Source of the DNA: Psettodes erumei
Lineage: Eukaryota > Chordata > Actinopteri > Pleuronectiformes > Psettodidae
DNA: 64,000 nt
NCBI GenBank assembly: GCA_016785225.1
Contig: JAFBJZ010000616.1
Span: 496,001-560,000, forward strand
Direction of reading: 5' to 3'
Numbering within the stretch: the stretch's first letter is position 1; the number at the start of each line of letters is the position of its first letter. Shown here in pieces: positions 27,501 through 40,500 of this stretch. The notes under the pieces were generated by a model that saw only the letters and a list, made by a program, of their open reading frames with translations, was not told the DNA's origin and did not search any database. The translations under genes were made by a program, and so were the position numbers.

Positions 27501-30240
27501 GAAACTTTTGCTTAATTAAACACACTGCATGCCTTCTTGTTCTCCTGGGAATTTGATAAGATTGTCTCTGACATTTAGATTGTTACCTGCACAAAACAAA
27601 GAAAATTAAACTTCCTCACTATCCACTCCTTCACCATTGTCTAAGTTCCCATCAGCACGCAAATCATGTAAATTGCAGGGAAGGGTGGGTATGTATGCTG
27701 TAATTTCAATGGAATATGTGTGCTTAAATTAGAGCGCGGCGTGGTTAGGGGGGGCAAATGTACCGAGGCACTGGGGCCTCTGGCTGGTGATTGGCTGCGT
27801 GTTGTGCTAACAGACAGAGCCTTTCCACTGGTCGTGACGGGCGGTTCTGATGTGGCCGACCATGCGGCCCTGATGACGGGGTTGCATGTGTTCCTTGACC
27901 CTGACCATAATGGACAACTTTTACCCGCCGGAAGAAAATTACAGCCCCTCAGGAATGTTGCTGTTATTATTTTTCCTTCTTCCTATAAAATAGAAGAGGA
28001 CATTTCAACGTGTAAGCCATTATAAAACCATTGCAGCAAACCATCCGCAGAGGGAAATGGGCTTTTTTGTTGTTGTTGTCCATGTAGGAGGGTAATAGAT
28101 GATTGTGAGGCACTGCAGATGAGTTTATGGGGATGTTCTGCTAAATTAGACATGGACAATCAACACATTGGACTAATTTCTTCCTCTGCAACCCGCCTAC
28201 TACTCCACTAAATTCTCTGCCACGGGTTGAAATGTATCTGTCTCAGTTCCTGTCAGATGCAGAGGGAGTGGACGCTGTGCATTGTAAGGCAAGAATGCAT
28301 GCGCTGCTTTCTCTCTGCAGGAGCACATGTTTGAGGACTTTCCCACACAAGCTTCTAACAATATAACTCAAACACTTTAACACATCTCCTGTGGGAACAG
28401 AGCAAACTTAAACTCCCCCGAGTTTGAAAATCATCCTCAAAATATATCTGTCAAAGGATTCCTTCAAACCAACCTGTGCTCGCTGGTAAAACTAAAAGTG
28501 ACTCACTAAAGTCGACTGCATATAAACTGAAATTGCTTGATATATTTGGCTGGAGTCATTCGGGTGAATTTAATGGGGTCTGTAAGAAGCTAAATAGAAT
28601 TACCACATGGGTCAACACTAAAAGTGATGCTGGTTTGGCTGCGGCGGGTCCAGCATCTGTTTAAAAGCTATAAGATCGACACAAATGGAGAACTCTGGCT
28701 CACCCTCAGACTCCTATGGAAAGCGCAGGCCAAACAGCATGCAAACAGGTGGCAGGGCCTGTGCAATGAAACTCCTCATTAGGATTTAGGTCAGGAGATT
28801 CCGTTGAACTTTGAGAAGCAAACAGGATTTTTTGGTTGTTGGTCCTCTTTTTTTTTAAGCGTTGGAAATAAAGATCACTGAGATTAACGCAGCTTGAATT
28901 CAGGGAGGGGTGGTGGGCTACCAGTGGGCTATCAGTGATCATATCTGCTGTGGAGGATCAAAGGAGAAGAGCTTCGGCCCTGAGGGACGCTGTTGCCTCT
29001 CGCGTGCTCCCCACCTCGCTTCACCTGTCCTGTCAGGTGTTTATGTGGTGGAGAGCATAGGAAAAGAAAGAGAAAGAAAGAGGTGGAGATATTCAAGATG
29101 TTATGTGTCAGATGGAGACAGACAGAGAAAGAAAGGAGGCAGGCAAAGAATCCCCTTCAGTCTTCAAATATTTTACACAGTGTTAGGGTAATGAATGGCG
29201 TCCTGCAGACAGTTTCAGATCCATCCCCTAAATTAAGTGAGGTCCTGCTAAAACAACTGCATTCCCTGTGTGGCATTTCGGAGAATGCCAGGAATTTTAC
29301 ATGCCATTTATAGATCCTGATTCCCCACTTCCACCTTCAAATGCACACCTAAAAAGACATACCTGTGGTTTAGGTTATGGCCATGGAATACAAATCTTAT
29401 ATACTTTAGTGATGGCTGTTTTCCAAAGGACAACATACATTTCTGGCTGGTTTCTTACTTTCTTGTCTTGGTTACACAACCATGCAGTTGTAAGCAAGGA
29501 TTTATCTGCAAATTATTGTTGGCCTGTTCTTGGACGCACCAAAACTTTTGGCAATCGAACAATAATCCTTTCAAATATGAAAGGACTAAATCCACCTGAT
29601 CCTTTTCAAAACATACATGTTTGCCTGATGTGATCCGTCTTGAATCTACCAGGAAGGCCAGTTTGTAAGATTGTGGCTTATGCATTGTTCGGTATAATCT
29701 GCAGTAGCCAGATGATTTGCATTTTTTAATTTCCTCTTTAAAGGAACACTGTTAGGACTTCGAGATCCCTGGTGTATTCTTGGTGAAACAATGAGTTGAA
29801 GAGGAAGTTACAAGGAAGTCCATCCTATTGTGACAGTGACACAGAGAACAAGAACGAAAGAAAATTCCATACTGCTGAAATGGTGGCGCTAAATGGCGAG
29901 GAAACACCATTACGCAAATATTTCCCGTTCACACACTTGGAGCCACGCTCTTTGATTGAGGCTTGTAATTTATCACTTGAGCACCTTATGATCACCTGCG
30001 GGCATGAGAGTAAATTGCCCCTCTGTGTAGATGTGGAGATAGTGATCACAGCACAGCCTCAACTGGTGGCGCAGACAGATGGCAGCTGACAGTCATGAGC
30101 GTTGACAGTGAAGGGGTCAGTTGACCTGGGTTGAAAAGGTCAATTTAAGAGGATTCCCCCCGTGAGATTTTTAGCTTTCTGCCTCCTTTCTCACTTTGAA
30201 TGCTTTTGCTGATGGAATTACCTTAATTGGCTCTCAAATG
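24600..30240. other. Gene-free stretch
   Basis: No gene is supportable. A 101-codon frame at 27720-28025 shows no family resemblance and is within chance. The stretch holds a short tandem repeat of CTGATAGT-like units at about 26232-26256 and a GATA-motif cluster at 27431-27561. Confidence 0.65.
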
Positions 30241-30246
30241 GAAAAG

Positions 30247-30319
30247 AGATAGATATATAGATGGATGGATGGATGGGTGGGCGGGTGGATGGATGGATAG
30301 ATAGATAGATAGATAGATA
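30247..30319. repeat. Compound (GATA)n/(GGAT)n microsatellite
   Basis: GATA units pass into GGAT units, a GGGT variant block and back to GATA, over about 73 bp. Confidence 0.95.
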
Positions 30320-33300
30320 CTTTATATATCTCGAGGGAAAAAGGAATTGACAAAGTTACAACTACAGTTCACAATAAGGGAGACATGAATATGTGGCACC
30401 AGTTTCACAAGTTTCACAACAACCCATCCAATAGCTGTCAAAACATTTCACACAAAACCACAAATGTGAATCTCATGGTGATGCAAGAGGGACAAGTCAG
30501 CAAAGTCAACATGGGCTCATCATCTGGGCCCCATGTGCGCTCTTTCAAAAAAGACGTTTTTGTTAATTTAGTCCTGTTAAGTCCTCACATTAGAGTTTAA
30601 ACAGCTTAAGAACACAAATCAGCTGTCTCTGTACAAAAGCATTTAAGCTGTTAATGAACATATGTACCAACAGCTTTTTCTTCCATTGTGACATGCTAAC
30701 CGTCGCAGTTCCTCGAAGGCCATTAATCAGTCTCGCGATTACAGCGACGGTAATCCCTGTAATTGCTCTGAGGTGGGCGAAGGTTGTCTCCCCGTCTGCA
30801 CACCTCACACCTCATTTACAGCTTCATCAGCGTGGGAGGCGGCGGGCAGCGGCCGCACCTCCTAATGTGCAGTAGTTACTACATGGGACCGGCTTATGAC
30901 GACACGTGTTTGCTGAAGGGCTAAAGAAAGAGCACCAGTCGATCTCATTAATGATGCCTGTGATTAACAAGAAGTGTCACTCTTGACGTGGGCAGTTATT
31001 TTTGGGAGCACAGATGTGTCCAATTTACATCACAAGACCTTCTGTGTCTTATGCAGACGCACACAGCAAGCTAACCACGTGTGCAACCACCCTACCCCAA
31101 AATCATGAATAGGGGGAGAGCCTTTAAAGCTCTCGGGAGAGACCCCATCATTGTGCCGCTGAAATATATACCCATCAAACAAGCTATTTCTGGTCGAAGC
31201 TCCTTGATGTGGTGGACTTTCTATTTTTGCCTCGCCCTTGAATTTGAACTGAATGATATTGTATACCCTGACCGTGCTCCCGTTGCAAATTATATGAGGG
31301 GAATCATCTGCAGATAGGATGAATCACAGTAGGTTATCGTAACCAGCACAAAGTCGAGCAGGAGTCATGCCGAATGCGTCCCTCCAACCCCTGTCCCGAG
31401 GATGCGTCCCAAAGGTTTATTTTTACTCAGTTGTGAATGGTTATGGCAGCAAACCGCCATATGGCCGTAAGATTGAGTGGTCTTGGTGGAAAATGGGGAT
31501 GGAAATTATAGAGGGAAAGAGCTGGTGTCACACAGGCCTTTCATTCCTCCTCTCCTCCACGAGCTGATTGGGTAAATACAGGAGGTCTCTCTGGGACTGG
31601 GAAAACAGTAACCGGTCACGGCTCGTGAGGATACTGGGAGCGAGCATCACCTGCCTTTACAGCGGGAGAGTTGTCATTTGAACACTGAATCCAGAGAGCT
31701 GTGAGGAAGGCCTGGCCCTTAGGCTTCAGTGTCACTGGACTTCACAGAGCTTCAACAAAGCGGATTCTTTACGTTGTGGACATGAATTGGGACAGATCTG
31801 AGGGCAGATCCTCCTGAACTCCCCCTGTTTATTGTGTCTTTTTATGGCTGCCTCATGTAATCCTTGCGCAAACAAGCTTCTCTCAGACTTTCCCTGCATG
31901 CACTGAATTTGAATGTCTCATTTGAAAACATTTCAGCGGTCAAAAGTTTTGTGTGACCTAATATTATTTAGTAGCTGAAACACACAAAGTAGCTGTTCCA
32001 TATCCACACCTGTGAGCCACTAAGCATTTTTTCCACTGGATCGTCCGCAGCGCAGCTGGAGCAGTGTTTTGTTTGCGAGCTGCTCGGCAGTAGCTGTTGG
32101 GCTGGACAGAGCTGCGCATTCACTTTCGTCTGCCCGAACCGTTACCGCGCATCAGGTTTCTTGGTATTTCAGTGATTTAAAGTTGCTTACGACTGTGCCC
32201 TTTGATGTCGCGCATGTTGTACATGGCTTGATAGTCCCGGAGAGTTTGTTGTGGCGCGGGACACGCTGTACTTTATGCGCGTGTTTACTTTGCTGCCGTC
32301 TATCCAGCGCCACTTTCAAAGAGCTAGTATAAACAGCAGCCCGAGCAGATTCCAAATGAGACACAATGAGACACAAAAACAGTTTAACCTCAGCAGGCAG
32401 GGCTGCTCTCAAACGTGAGCTCATTGATTTGACTGTAATTACCGGTACTGTTTGAATTCAGCCATTGTCAAACTGTTGATCTAAGTGGAGCATGCCGTAA
32501 GGGGACAATGAAGCCCCGCTGCTAAACTAGCGAGTGACACTGATGTCAAACACATGTTTCCCCCCGCAGCCCAACAGAAATAGACAAGCCTATTTAGAGG
32601 GCTGGTTTGCATGCAGGCTCCAAGGACTGATGTTTGCAATCTGGGAGCCACAGCGGGTTTTTACATGATCAGTAATTCAAAAAGTGGTCGGCCAAAGAAT
32701 TCATCTTGTGCCTCTTTGTTTTGCTGTTGCCATGCACTTGTGCTAAAATATCATTTGGTGCAACTGGCCGGCATTAAGACAGCAGAAAATATGTCGGACG
32801 CCGTCCAAGGCCTATCAAGTGTCCAGAGGAGGGAGAGAAGGGAAAACACAAATGTTTTCAGTAGCAGTGAGCGAAACCAAAAGGCGCTTTGGTGGACAAT
32901 CAAAGTGAATTAGGGGGTTTCTGATGAACGCGTCAATGTTTATTACAGCTGTTACTATCCAGATAACAACCAGATGTAGATTCGGGCGACTTGGAGCTGG
33001 TCGAAATAGTACTTTGACAGATGGCAAGCAGAGGTTTGTCCACAGTGGCACCGATCTGTAATTGTCATTACCCAGAGCGCAAGGTGTCTTTGTGTTCCCA
33101 GCGCACTTGTCTTTCTTTATCCTAGTACAGAACGAGAACAGAAGATTACCAAAAGCTCCTACGGGCCTTTGAACTTACATCTAACAGCCAGGTGTCCTGT
33201 GCTCCCTCAAAGAGGACAGACAAGGATTTTACCCTGTATTGTGCTTCAAGAATAGACTTCTCAGTTACCAAGCTGCCTCAAGCGGTTGTGTTCTGTGACA

Positions 33301-36300
33301 GAAAGGACCTGTGTCTTTGTAATAAAACATAAATTATGCCCAGTGCTATGTGAACACACTGAGTGTTTCTTCTCTTTTTATGTATTTGATAAAGCAAAAC
33401 ATCTTGTTTTCACAAGATAACTTCCTTCTCATACAAGCCAGACGCATCTACGTATATTTCTTTTGGGAGGGTGAGCATTGTTTGCCTTTCAAAACCAGTG
33501 CCATCACTGTCAGTTGTGAAAGAAGAACATTATTCAAACTGCCCTGTACCTTATGCCTCAGGCTATACAGAACCGTCATTATAGTGTAGCCTATATCTAA
33601 ATTTCATGTAATCCCTCCGCTGTGCAAGGCATGTCGATGCAGTGGAACTCTTCAGCATAAAGGAAAAGCAAATACTGTGTAAAAACAGAGCTGAAGTGCT
33701 ACCTGGGGCATGTTTGAAAAGCCATACCTCTTGTCTTTATGTTCAGTATGGATACGAGTGAAATGAGGACACTTTTACTAACTGACAAAACAAACGTGAG
33801 CTGCACTGACAGACAGTGCAGGACTTTCTGTTTTGGATGCCACGACAGTATCCAGGGTAGTTTTCCAGGAATATAAGCAGCAGCGGCATAAGGCTGAAAA
33901 AAAATGAAGTCAGACTTCCTGTTATTGTCAGCGAACTGATTCTGTATGTAACGTAGTGTATGTGAGCACTGTCTGAGGTCAGTCTCTGTTTCTAAACATA
34001 TCAATGAGTAATTCATATAAAGTTTGAGCTGTATCTGATAAAAGATTTTCCCACCAGCTAGCACAGAGGGACAGGATGACATATGTATGTGATGTGACAG
34101 TGGGCTCTCACATACAGCGGTTCCTCCACTTTAAATGGCCCAACGTTTTCCGGGGACCCCTCATCACATGTAATGGCCGTCGTGTGTAACTGTGAGCAGC
34201 TGAAAATCATTTGAAGGGTGTGTCACTCAATGGGCCTACTGCCACTATTACCTCAGTCCAGACTTAAATGGATCACCCTGACATTCAAGGTCCCATCACT
34301 TTTGATAATGGAGTGGAAGGTTACATGAAGTTCCATGAAGCACTCCTGTGCTGTGCAGAAATACAGCCTCACAGAGCTGCTTGTGTGGCTGTCGGCTCTC
34401 AAGTTTTCTTAGAGGCCTGGAGAGGGAAAAGTAACCAGTACTTCAAAAAAAGAAAGTCAAAATATGAGAAAGGTAGGAAAAAATAAACTACTTTCTGTAA
34501 CATTTTTTTCTTCTTCCTTTTAATTATCTGGTGACCACCCACTCTTTCTGGAGGGGCCGGACCCACAGGTTGGGATCCACTGCTCCCCTAATGATACGCT
34601 CTGTGCATTATGAAATAAGCAGGGTTGTACGTGCTGATCTTTCAGACTTTGAACTCCTCTGCTGATGAGTCGGTTTCCAAGACGAAGATGGAACAGAAAA
34701 CTTGTTACATGACTTTCTTTTAATGGGAAGTAATCATAGCAACTTTGCCAAATGTTTACCCTGATGTGCACTTTGACCAAGTGATACTGCGACTGACCTG
34801 ACGTGAAGGCGGGATGAGGAGGCAGTATGGCCTGTTGTCACGACGCTATCTGTCAGCGTCGTGTGGGGCGGAGACACTGATTGCAGCAGTGTCTCAAGGC
34901 CAGTACGGTTGAACACTCAGCTATATGCTCCTTAAACCAATATTGTTCTAAAGTCTACGCAGGATGGAAATTTCCCTCCACTTGAGGAATACCCTGCTGT
35001 AAAGCCAGGCCGGACCACACACTGGGCTCCTGGTGTTTTTCAAGCGGCCTAACAACTATGTCAGTTGTTTCTGTGGGAGGAAGTCTGTCTCATTCTGCGG
35101 CTTCACCTATAGTGAAATACCTTTTCTCCAGTTACTGTCTCAAAGTGACTCATCAGCTGTTTGTATTTCACAACTAAGGGTGACAGATTTGCACGGATGG
35201 TTACAGGGGCACCATGCATGCCACCGAGGGGAACGACCTGTCTGACGTCAAAGTGGTGATCAGAGTCCTGGTGTGACACGCAAGGATTTCCCTCGGTTGC
35301 TAGGCAACGGGGTTCCATGTGGATAAACACGGGGTTCCTTGTGCCACACCTGTTTAAAGTTGACACGTCCACGCTGTCAGACTTGTACCTGTTGTACCTG
35401 TTGCTTCATCAAACTGTAAAGCAACCATAGTTATTTTCCACTGGCAACGGTATCTGCCATAAAATCTGTGACAACAGTATAATGTCGGCATGGCAACCAA
35501 ATAATCACCTGAGGGGAAAGGTGAGGCATCCTTTCACCCATTAATCCAGATATGCGTGGGCACGAGGAGGTTCATTTACAGTATGATGTTTAGCACCAGA
35601 TCAAAGCTAAAGTTGTGTAGTTATGTTACCCTGCGGTTAATGGAAAAATCATTTCATTACATTTAGTTATGTCGAAGAGGCTACAATAATTATATTTTTA
35701 AACATGTAAAATGTCTTTCTTGTAGATCGTGATCCAGAAGCAGAGCCTTGCTAACCACAGGCAGTTAAAGAGGCTGATGCAGATGAGATAAAAGACATCT
35801 AGTCTAAGTAGTTGTTATTACAAGTCTCATACCTGTCATTCAGATCAGGGCTGGATTGACCACGCAAAACGCCACACTTAGTACAGGTCTGACAGAAGAA
35901 CATTCTGAAGTAAAACTCTCAATAATCTCCTCCAACAAAAAAACAATCCGACATGCATGATATTATCGAGAGATTGTTTTGGCAGCTTGCATGTTTCAGA
36001 CACAGGCTGGTTAATACTAAGCTTGATGTCTACCATAGATAGTAAAAGTTGAAGAACATGGAATGTCAGTCATGATAACGTGAATCGCATTATGTTTCCC
36101 ACACTAGGGGCACGCCTGCTGTGTAGGTGTAAAAGAAGAAGAAGAAAAAAAAAAGCGTCCAAGAAGAACATGATAGAATCGTGACAAGTAAGAAGCAGAA
36201 ATCAGGTCAGGGTGACATGGAGGTACGACGTCCAGCACCTGCTCAGGCTGACTCACATGAATTAAAAGTATCACAGTCCCCTTACAAGACAAACTTAAGG

Positions 36301-36758
36301 AATGAGCTCATGCAGGACCACTGCAGTCTGGCTTGGCACGAACAATAGCTGGTCTGTGCTAGTCCATCCTCCGTTTCTCTCTAGCACGTCTGCGACCGCT
36401 GACCACAGCTTGAGTCACATCCTTCCCAGCTCTGCTGCGTGTTTACGGAGTGCTGGCTCTCAGTTGCCTATGATATCACGGGCCGTGGGTATTAACAGTC
36501 GCAGTGTTTGAAAATACCTCCAGGATGGGATGGAAAGAACCGTCCATGGTAAACTACAACCACAGGCCTGATACAGGAAACCCCCCCCCACAACCCCATC
36601 TGTGTCTCTGCGCAGCTTTCCACTCCGTTCAGCATTCCTCGCTGGTCTGTCGGACAGGTGTCGCAGGTGACACTATAACAGCTCACCCTGATGACTGCAC
36701 TGACATGACATAAGAAGTGACGCGGGCAGGCCATGGAACACTTTTCTCTAAATAGACA
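30320..36758. other. Gene-free stretch beyond the ap1m1 3' end
   Basis: No gene is supportable. It contains a cluster of TAAT-core motifs at 30724-30765, a CpG-dense patch at 32041-32300 and a perfect 9-bp inverted repeat at 34839-34863. Confidence 0.65.
32041..32320. promoter_or_regulatory. CpG-dense patch in the gene desert
   Basis: I count about 22 CpG in this interval, far above the surrounding desert. It could be a promoter of an unannotated transcript or an unmethylated enhancer. No coding exon with family resemblance lies in it. Confidence 0.35.
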
Positions 36759-37564
36759 TTTAATGATTTAAAATAGTGTGGTTACAGACAGGGAGAAAGG
36801 GAACAGGTGTCGGGCCTGAAAAGAGGGCTTTTCAGCTGGTATTCTGTTTACTGTGCAACTCTAACTCACCGCATGTTGTTGGGTTGGTTATTTGGTTTTT
36901 TTTTTTTGCAAAGCTCAAGGGAGCCAAACTGAGGAATAAAACGCACAACAGCCAAGCAGGAAGGCCTCGCTCTGACATGTTTCAATGGCAACACGCGATG
37001 GTGAGAATACAAAATGAACTGTTCTCTGTAAATTTACAGTTATCAAACTAATAACACTGAATCGAAGTGCATTAACGTGTAACAAATATATACAGATAAT
37101 CAACAAATAGGAATTGTGGCGGAACAAAGCAGCGTCATGTAAAAAAACATCGTACTCAGGCTGACCGGTGAGTGTGTTATTGACCTTTGTGGTGGTGACT
37201 ATTACAGTAACTTTAAATGAGAATTGTGACATCTGCTTTCAAGCCATTTGACCTCCTGCGATTGCGTACAACTCTGCACCGTATCTGTTGGATGTAAACA
37301 TTACTCCAGCTTTCCTTGGCCACATTAGGAGCCACACAGTAGTCAAATATAATTAATTTGTTTTTTTTAAACCTTGCCTAACCAAAGGCTTCATCTAATA
37401 TTTGCATTGATCAGAACTGAATATAGCTTCAACAAATACAAAAACAAACGTGGATACTGACAGTCCTCTGCTCTCATGACTGACACCTGCCATCGCATAG
37501 CGCATTAGCGGCTCGACTCCGCCCCCTCAGATCTCCACCTGCCTGCTGCCGGCTGAAGCGCTGC
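36759..37564 (-). other. ap1m1: Probable ap1m1 3' untranslated region
   Basis: The sequence follows the ap1m1 stop codon. On the minus strand I found no AATAAA within about 1.5 kb. The best candidate poly(A) signal is ATTAAA (plus-strand TTTAAT at 36759-36764), which would give a 3' UTR of about 0.8 kb. The end position is therefore uncertain. Confidence 0.3.
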
Positions 37565-37587
37565 CTACTGGGTCCGGAGCTGGTAAT
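37565..37587 (-). CDS. ap1m1: ap1m1 coding exon 12, terminal (residues 417-423 and stop)
   Basis: After a cctcag acceptor, AT completes Asp417 and YQLRTQ plus TAG follow, the exact C-terminus of AP1M1. Only 23 nt are coding; the rest of the exon is 3' untranslated sequence running toward lower coordinates. Confidence 0.93.
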
Positions 37588-40500
37588 CTGAGGAGGAAAT
37601 GGACAAGACTTAATCAAATGGACAAAGAAAAGAGGGAATCGGAGAGAAATCGAGTGGAGGCAGCTGATGCTTTCCACCCAGAATGAATGGAGTACAAAGG
37701 AAATGAGATGAGGATGTTTGGCAATTAGTGGCAACATTAGCAAAAAGACCAGCATGTGCAACCTTGGCAATCTCAAATCTGGGAAGCCAGACCAAAAAAA
37801 GAAAAAAAATTCACTTTCTCACATTCTGTGGGATGTTGCCACATTGCCTCATGTTCTACAGTGTATCCCCTTTTCATAGAACTGCATCAGTACAAAGTTA
37901 GTTCCCACCACATTGCACTACATTGCCCAACAATTGCCTAATACCTGCACATATAGGCACAAATATCAGTGAACTCTTTGACTTACCTCCATTTTGGGTG
38001 ATGTAGCGCACCCACGGCAAGGCCTGGTATCCACTCTTCTCAATGATCTTCAGGTAACGCACCTGCCAAGAGAAAGCTAAGCTGTAAAATGGATATGAGC
38101 CTGCCTGATGGAGGAGAAACAAGTGCATTCTGCTCAAAACTCATAAAGGAATGATAGCCGACGTTGGCGTCTTCAGTATGAACACAATTTTAAGTTTGCA
38201 CTCAGGCAGACAAATGTTGCTTAATGCAATGAGCATAACATGAAGTCATTATTTAACACTAAGTGACTTTTTATATGAAAAAAAAAATCCTCCATAGTTT
38301 AAACAGCTTTTCCTGTGCAGGGTTGTAGGGCACTCAGCAAACACAAAACAAATGCATAAGCATCTTTACACCAATAAATGACCTGATGTCGTGTTTGTTA
38401 GCCGCGTTTCATTATGTACTGACTTTAGACTGGAAACATGACAAAATGAACTATGCTGAAAATTGCCAGCATGTATAGTTAAGAAAACCAATTGCATTTC
38501 ACAAGGAAATTGCAGCGGTACAACCGCACATGGAGGTGAGACAGCCCACACAAAAAAGAAAGTGTTTTTGCTACATCTGATCAACTGCTCTGTCGATCTG
38601 CAGCCTATTCAGTTATTTCTTAGTAAAGTGAGCACATTATGCACAGTAAAAAAATTGGACTGTTGGGAGGAATTGTAATTGAAGCTGACTGAAGTCACTG
38701 GTGCCCGCAAGAGAGCAAGCTAGAAAGGCTTCAGAGCCGCCATGCAAGCCTGCGGGTACTTCACGCTCACAAGACAGATTTTCACTCGTGTTCTCGCTGC
38801 AGCTGTGCCGACAGTGAGTTGTAGTAGGAGTAGTGGTGCTGATGAGGAAGAAGTAGTATGACTCACACTGAGAAGAAGGAAGCAGCTACAGAACAGCTTT
38901 CAAGGGACAGAGTTAATTTACATAACTGTATTTTTCAAGGCCCAAGAAGAGCAAAAAAATGCACATCAGCATAATCAAGACAAAACTTTCACAAGCCAAT
39001 AACTGATGTTTCATCACACCAGTGTTACCACAGAGCTGAATTTCGAGAAGAGAGTCTAAAACTACTACTGAACGCTGAACACGATTGCACACTGTTTTTC
39101 CCAGTCAGGTGGACGAAAGAAAGTTAACGAAACTTATGTTGCCATACTGATGTGTCCATGGTGGGATTAGAATGACAGTAATTGATGAAATAGTACCTAC
39201 TTTATTGGAATAGTCATTTCTATCCCCATTCAGTCACAAAAACATTGGGATCTTATTTTTCTGTGGTATGTCATTTCAACTTGTGGGAGCAATAAGCACA
39301 TCTCAGTAAGTAATTACAGATATATCTTCATGCTTCAGTGTGCTCCTGCAGTAAGTAAGTCAGTTTTGCACTCTTGTGTCAGTTCTGAACCCTTGTATTT
39401 AAAAAAAAAAAAAAAAGCTGATACGTGCCCTTACTATTAGCAGGGATGGGAATGCGGCCTGTGTTAAGGCTGACGTGACCCCTCTCTGGGAGATGTCGCC
39501 GTGCCATGTGTCCATCGTTGCCGGTTCCCAGCTGAACGGCGGGGACAGACAGGGCAGGAATTTGTGGGCCGCGCGGCGGCGGGCCTTTGGTAAGGCCTCG
39601 GCACCGGCCGCCTTGTTATTACCTTCCACTACGCAGTGAGGTCAGCGGGAGCGAGCGCTGCGGCCGCCAGACACATGACGACAAACACATAGACGCGGGA
39701 TCACCGAGTCTGCCGGCACAGCACTTCTCTCCCTGAACCAAGGAGCCAAACATGCAGTCGGCCTGACCGTGGGTACGCAGTCAGCAAAATGGCATCAAAA
39801 GCCGTCCTCTGCAAAATATCATTATGGCTTGTAAGATGAGAAGGGGAAAGGAGGATGTTTGTTGTATCTCGTTTGGTAAGTACAGACTGCATGTGTGGTC
39901 TGGATTTATCAGGCTTTTGGTAGAAGCTAAGGTCCAGAGACCATCTGCCAACTTGTTTGGGTTCTCTCGACATCACCTAAAGCGGCGACATTTGAAAACG
40001 TAACTACAGCTCTGCTCCTCCTGCCACTTGGCCAAAGTGTGGGGTGACTCCATTTCTAGTTAAATTTATAAGGTGCAGTTATGTGCATCATGCACACTTC
40101 ACATGTGCGCTCCCCTACACTTAGTGGTAGAGTTAAGAGGAACTTTCTCATGCTTTGATATTTACATGCATCTAATTAAACTTCACGGCCTCTTTTCACA
40201 CGTACAGAGTGGTGTTATTGGCTGCATTAGAGCCTGAGACCAAGTCTGCTGTTAGTCTGTAATAAGGGAAAGGTTACAGGCCTGACACGAGAGTTTCGAT
40301 GGGAATGCGGCCCTTAATAGGTTGCCTCTGCGATGGTGGGTGAACCACAGTGTGACTGCTGAGAAAAGGGTTTGGGAGATTTTGGTGAGTGAAGAGGAGC
40401 TTGTTTTTCTTATCTGGCAGTGGTGCTGTGAAGACCAAATTTACAGAAATGCCTTCCTGAGATATCAGCTTCATGAGAATGGGATAAGGCACCAACCTGA

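Noticed and set aside
27720..28025. 101-codon open frame with few low-complexity residues
   Set aside because: No family resemblance and no neighbouring exon; possibly part of a non-coding element.
1..36758. Search for klf2 or other zinc-finger exons
   Set aside because: No C2H2 linker or finger wording was found in any open frame; klf2, if linked, lies outside the window.
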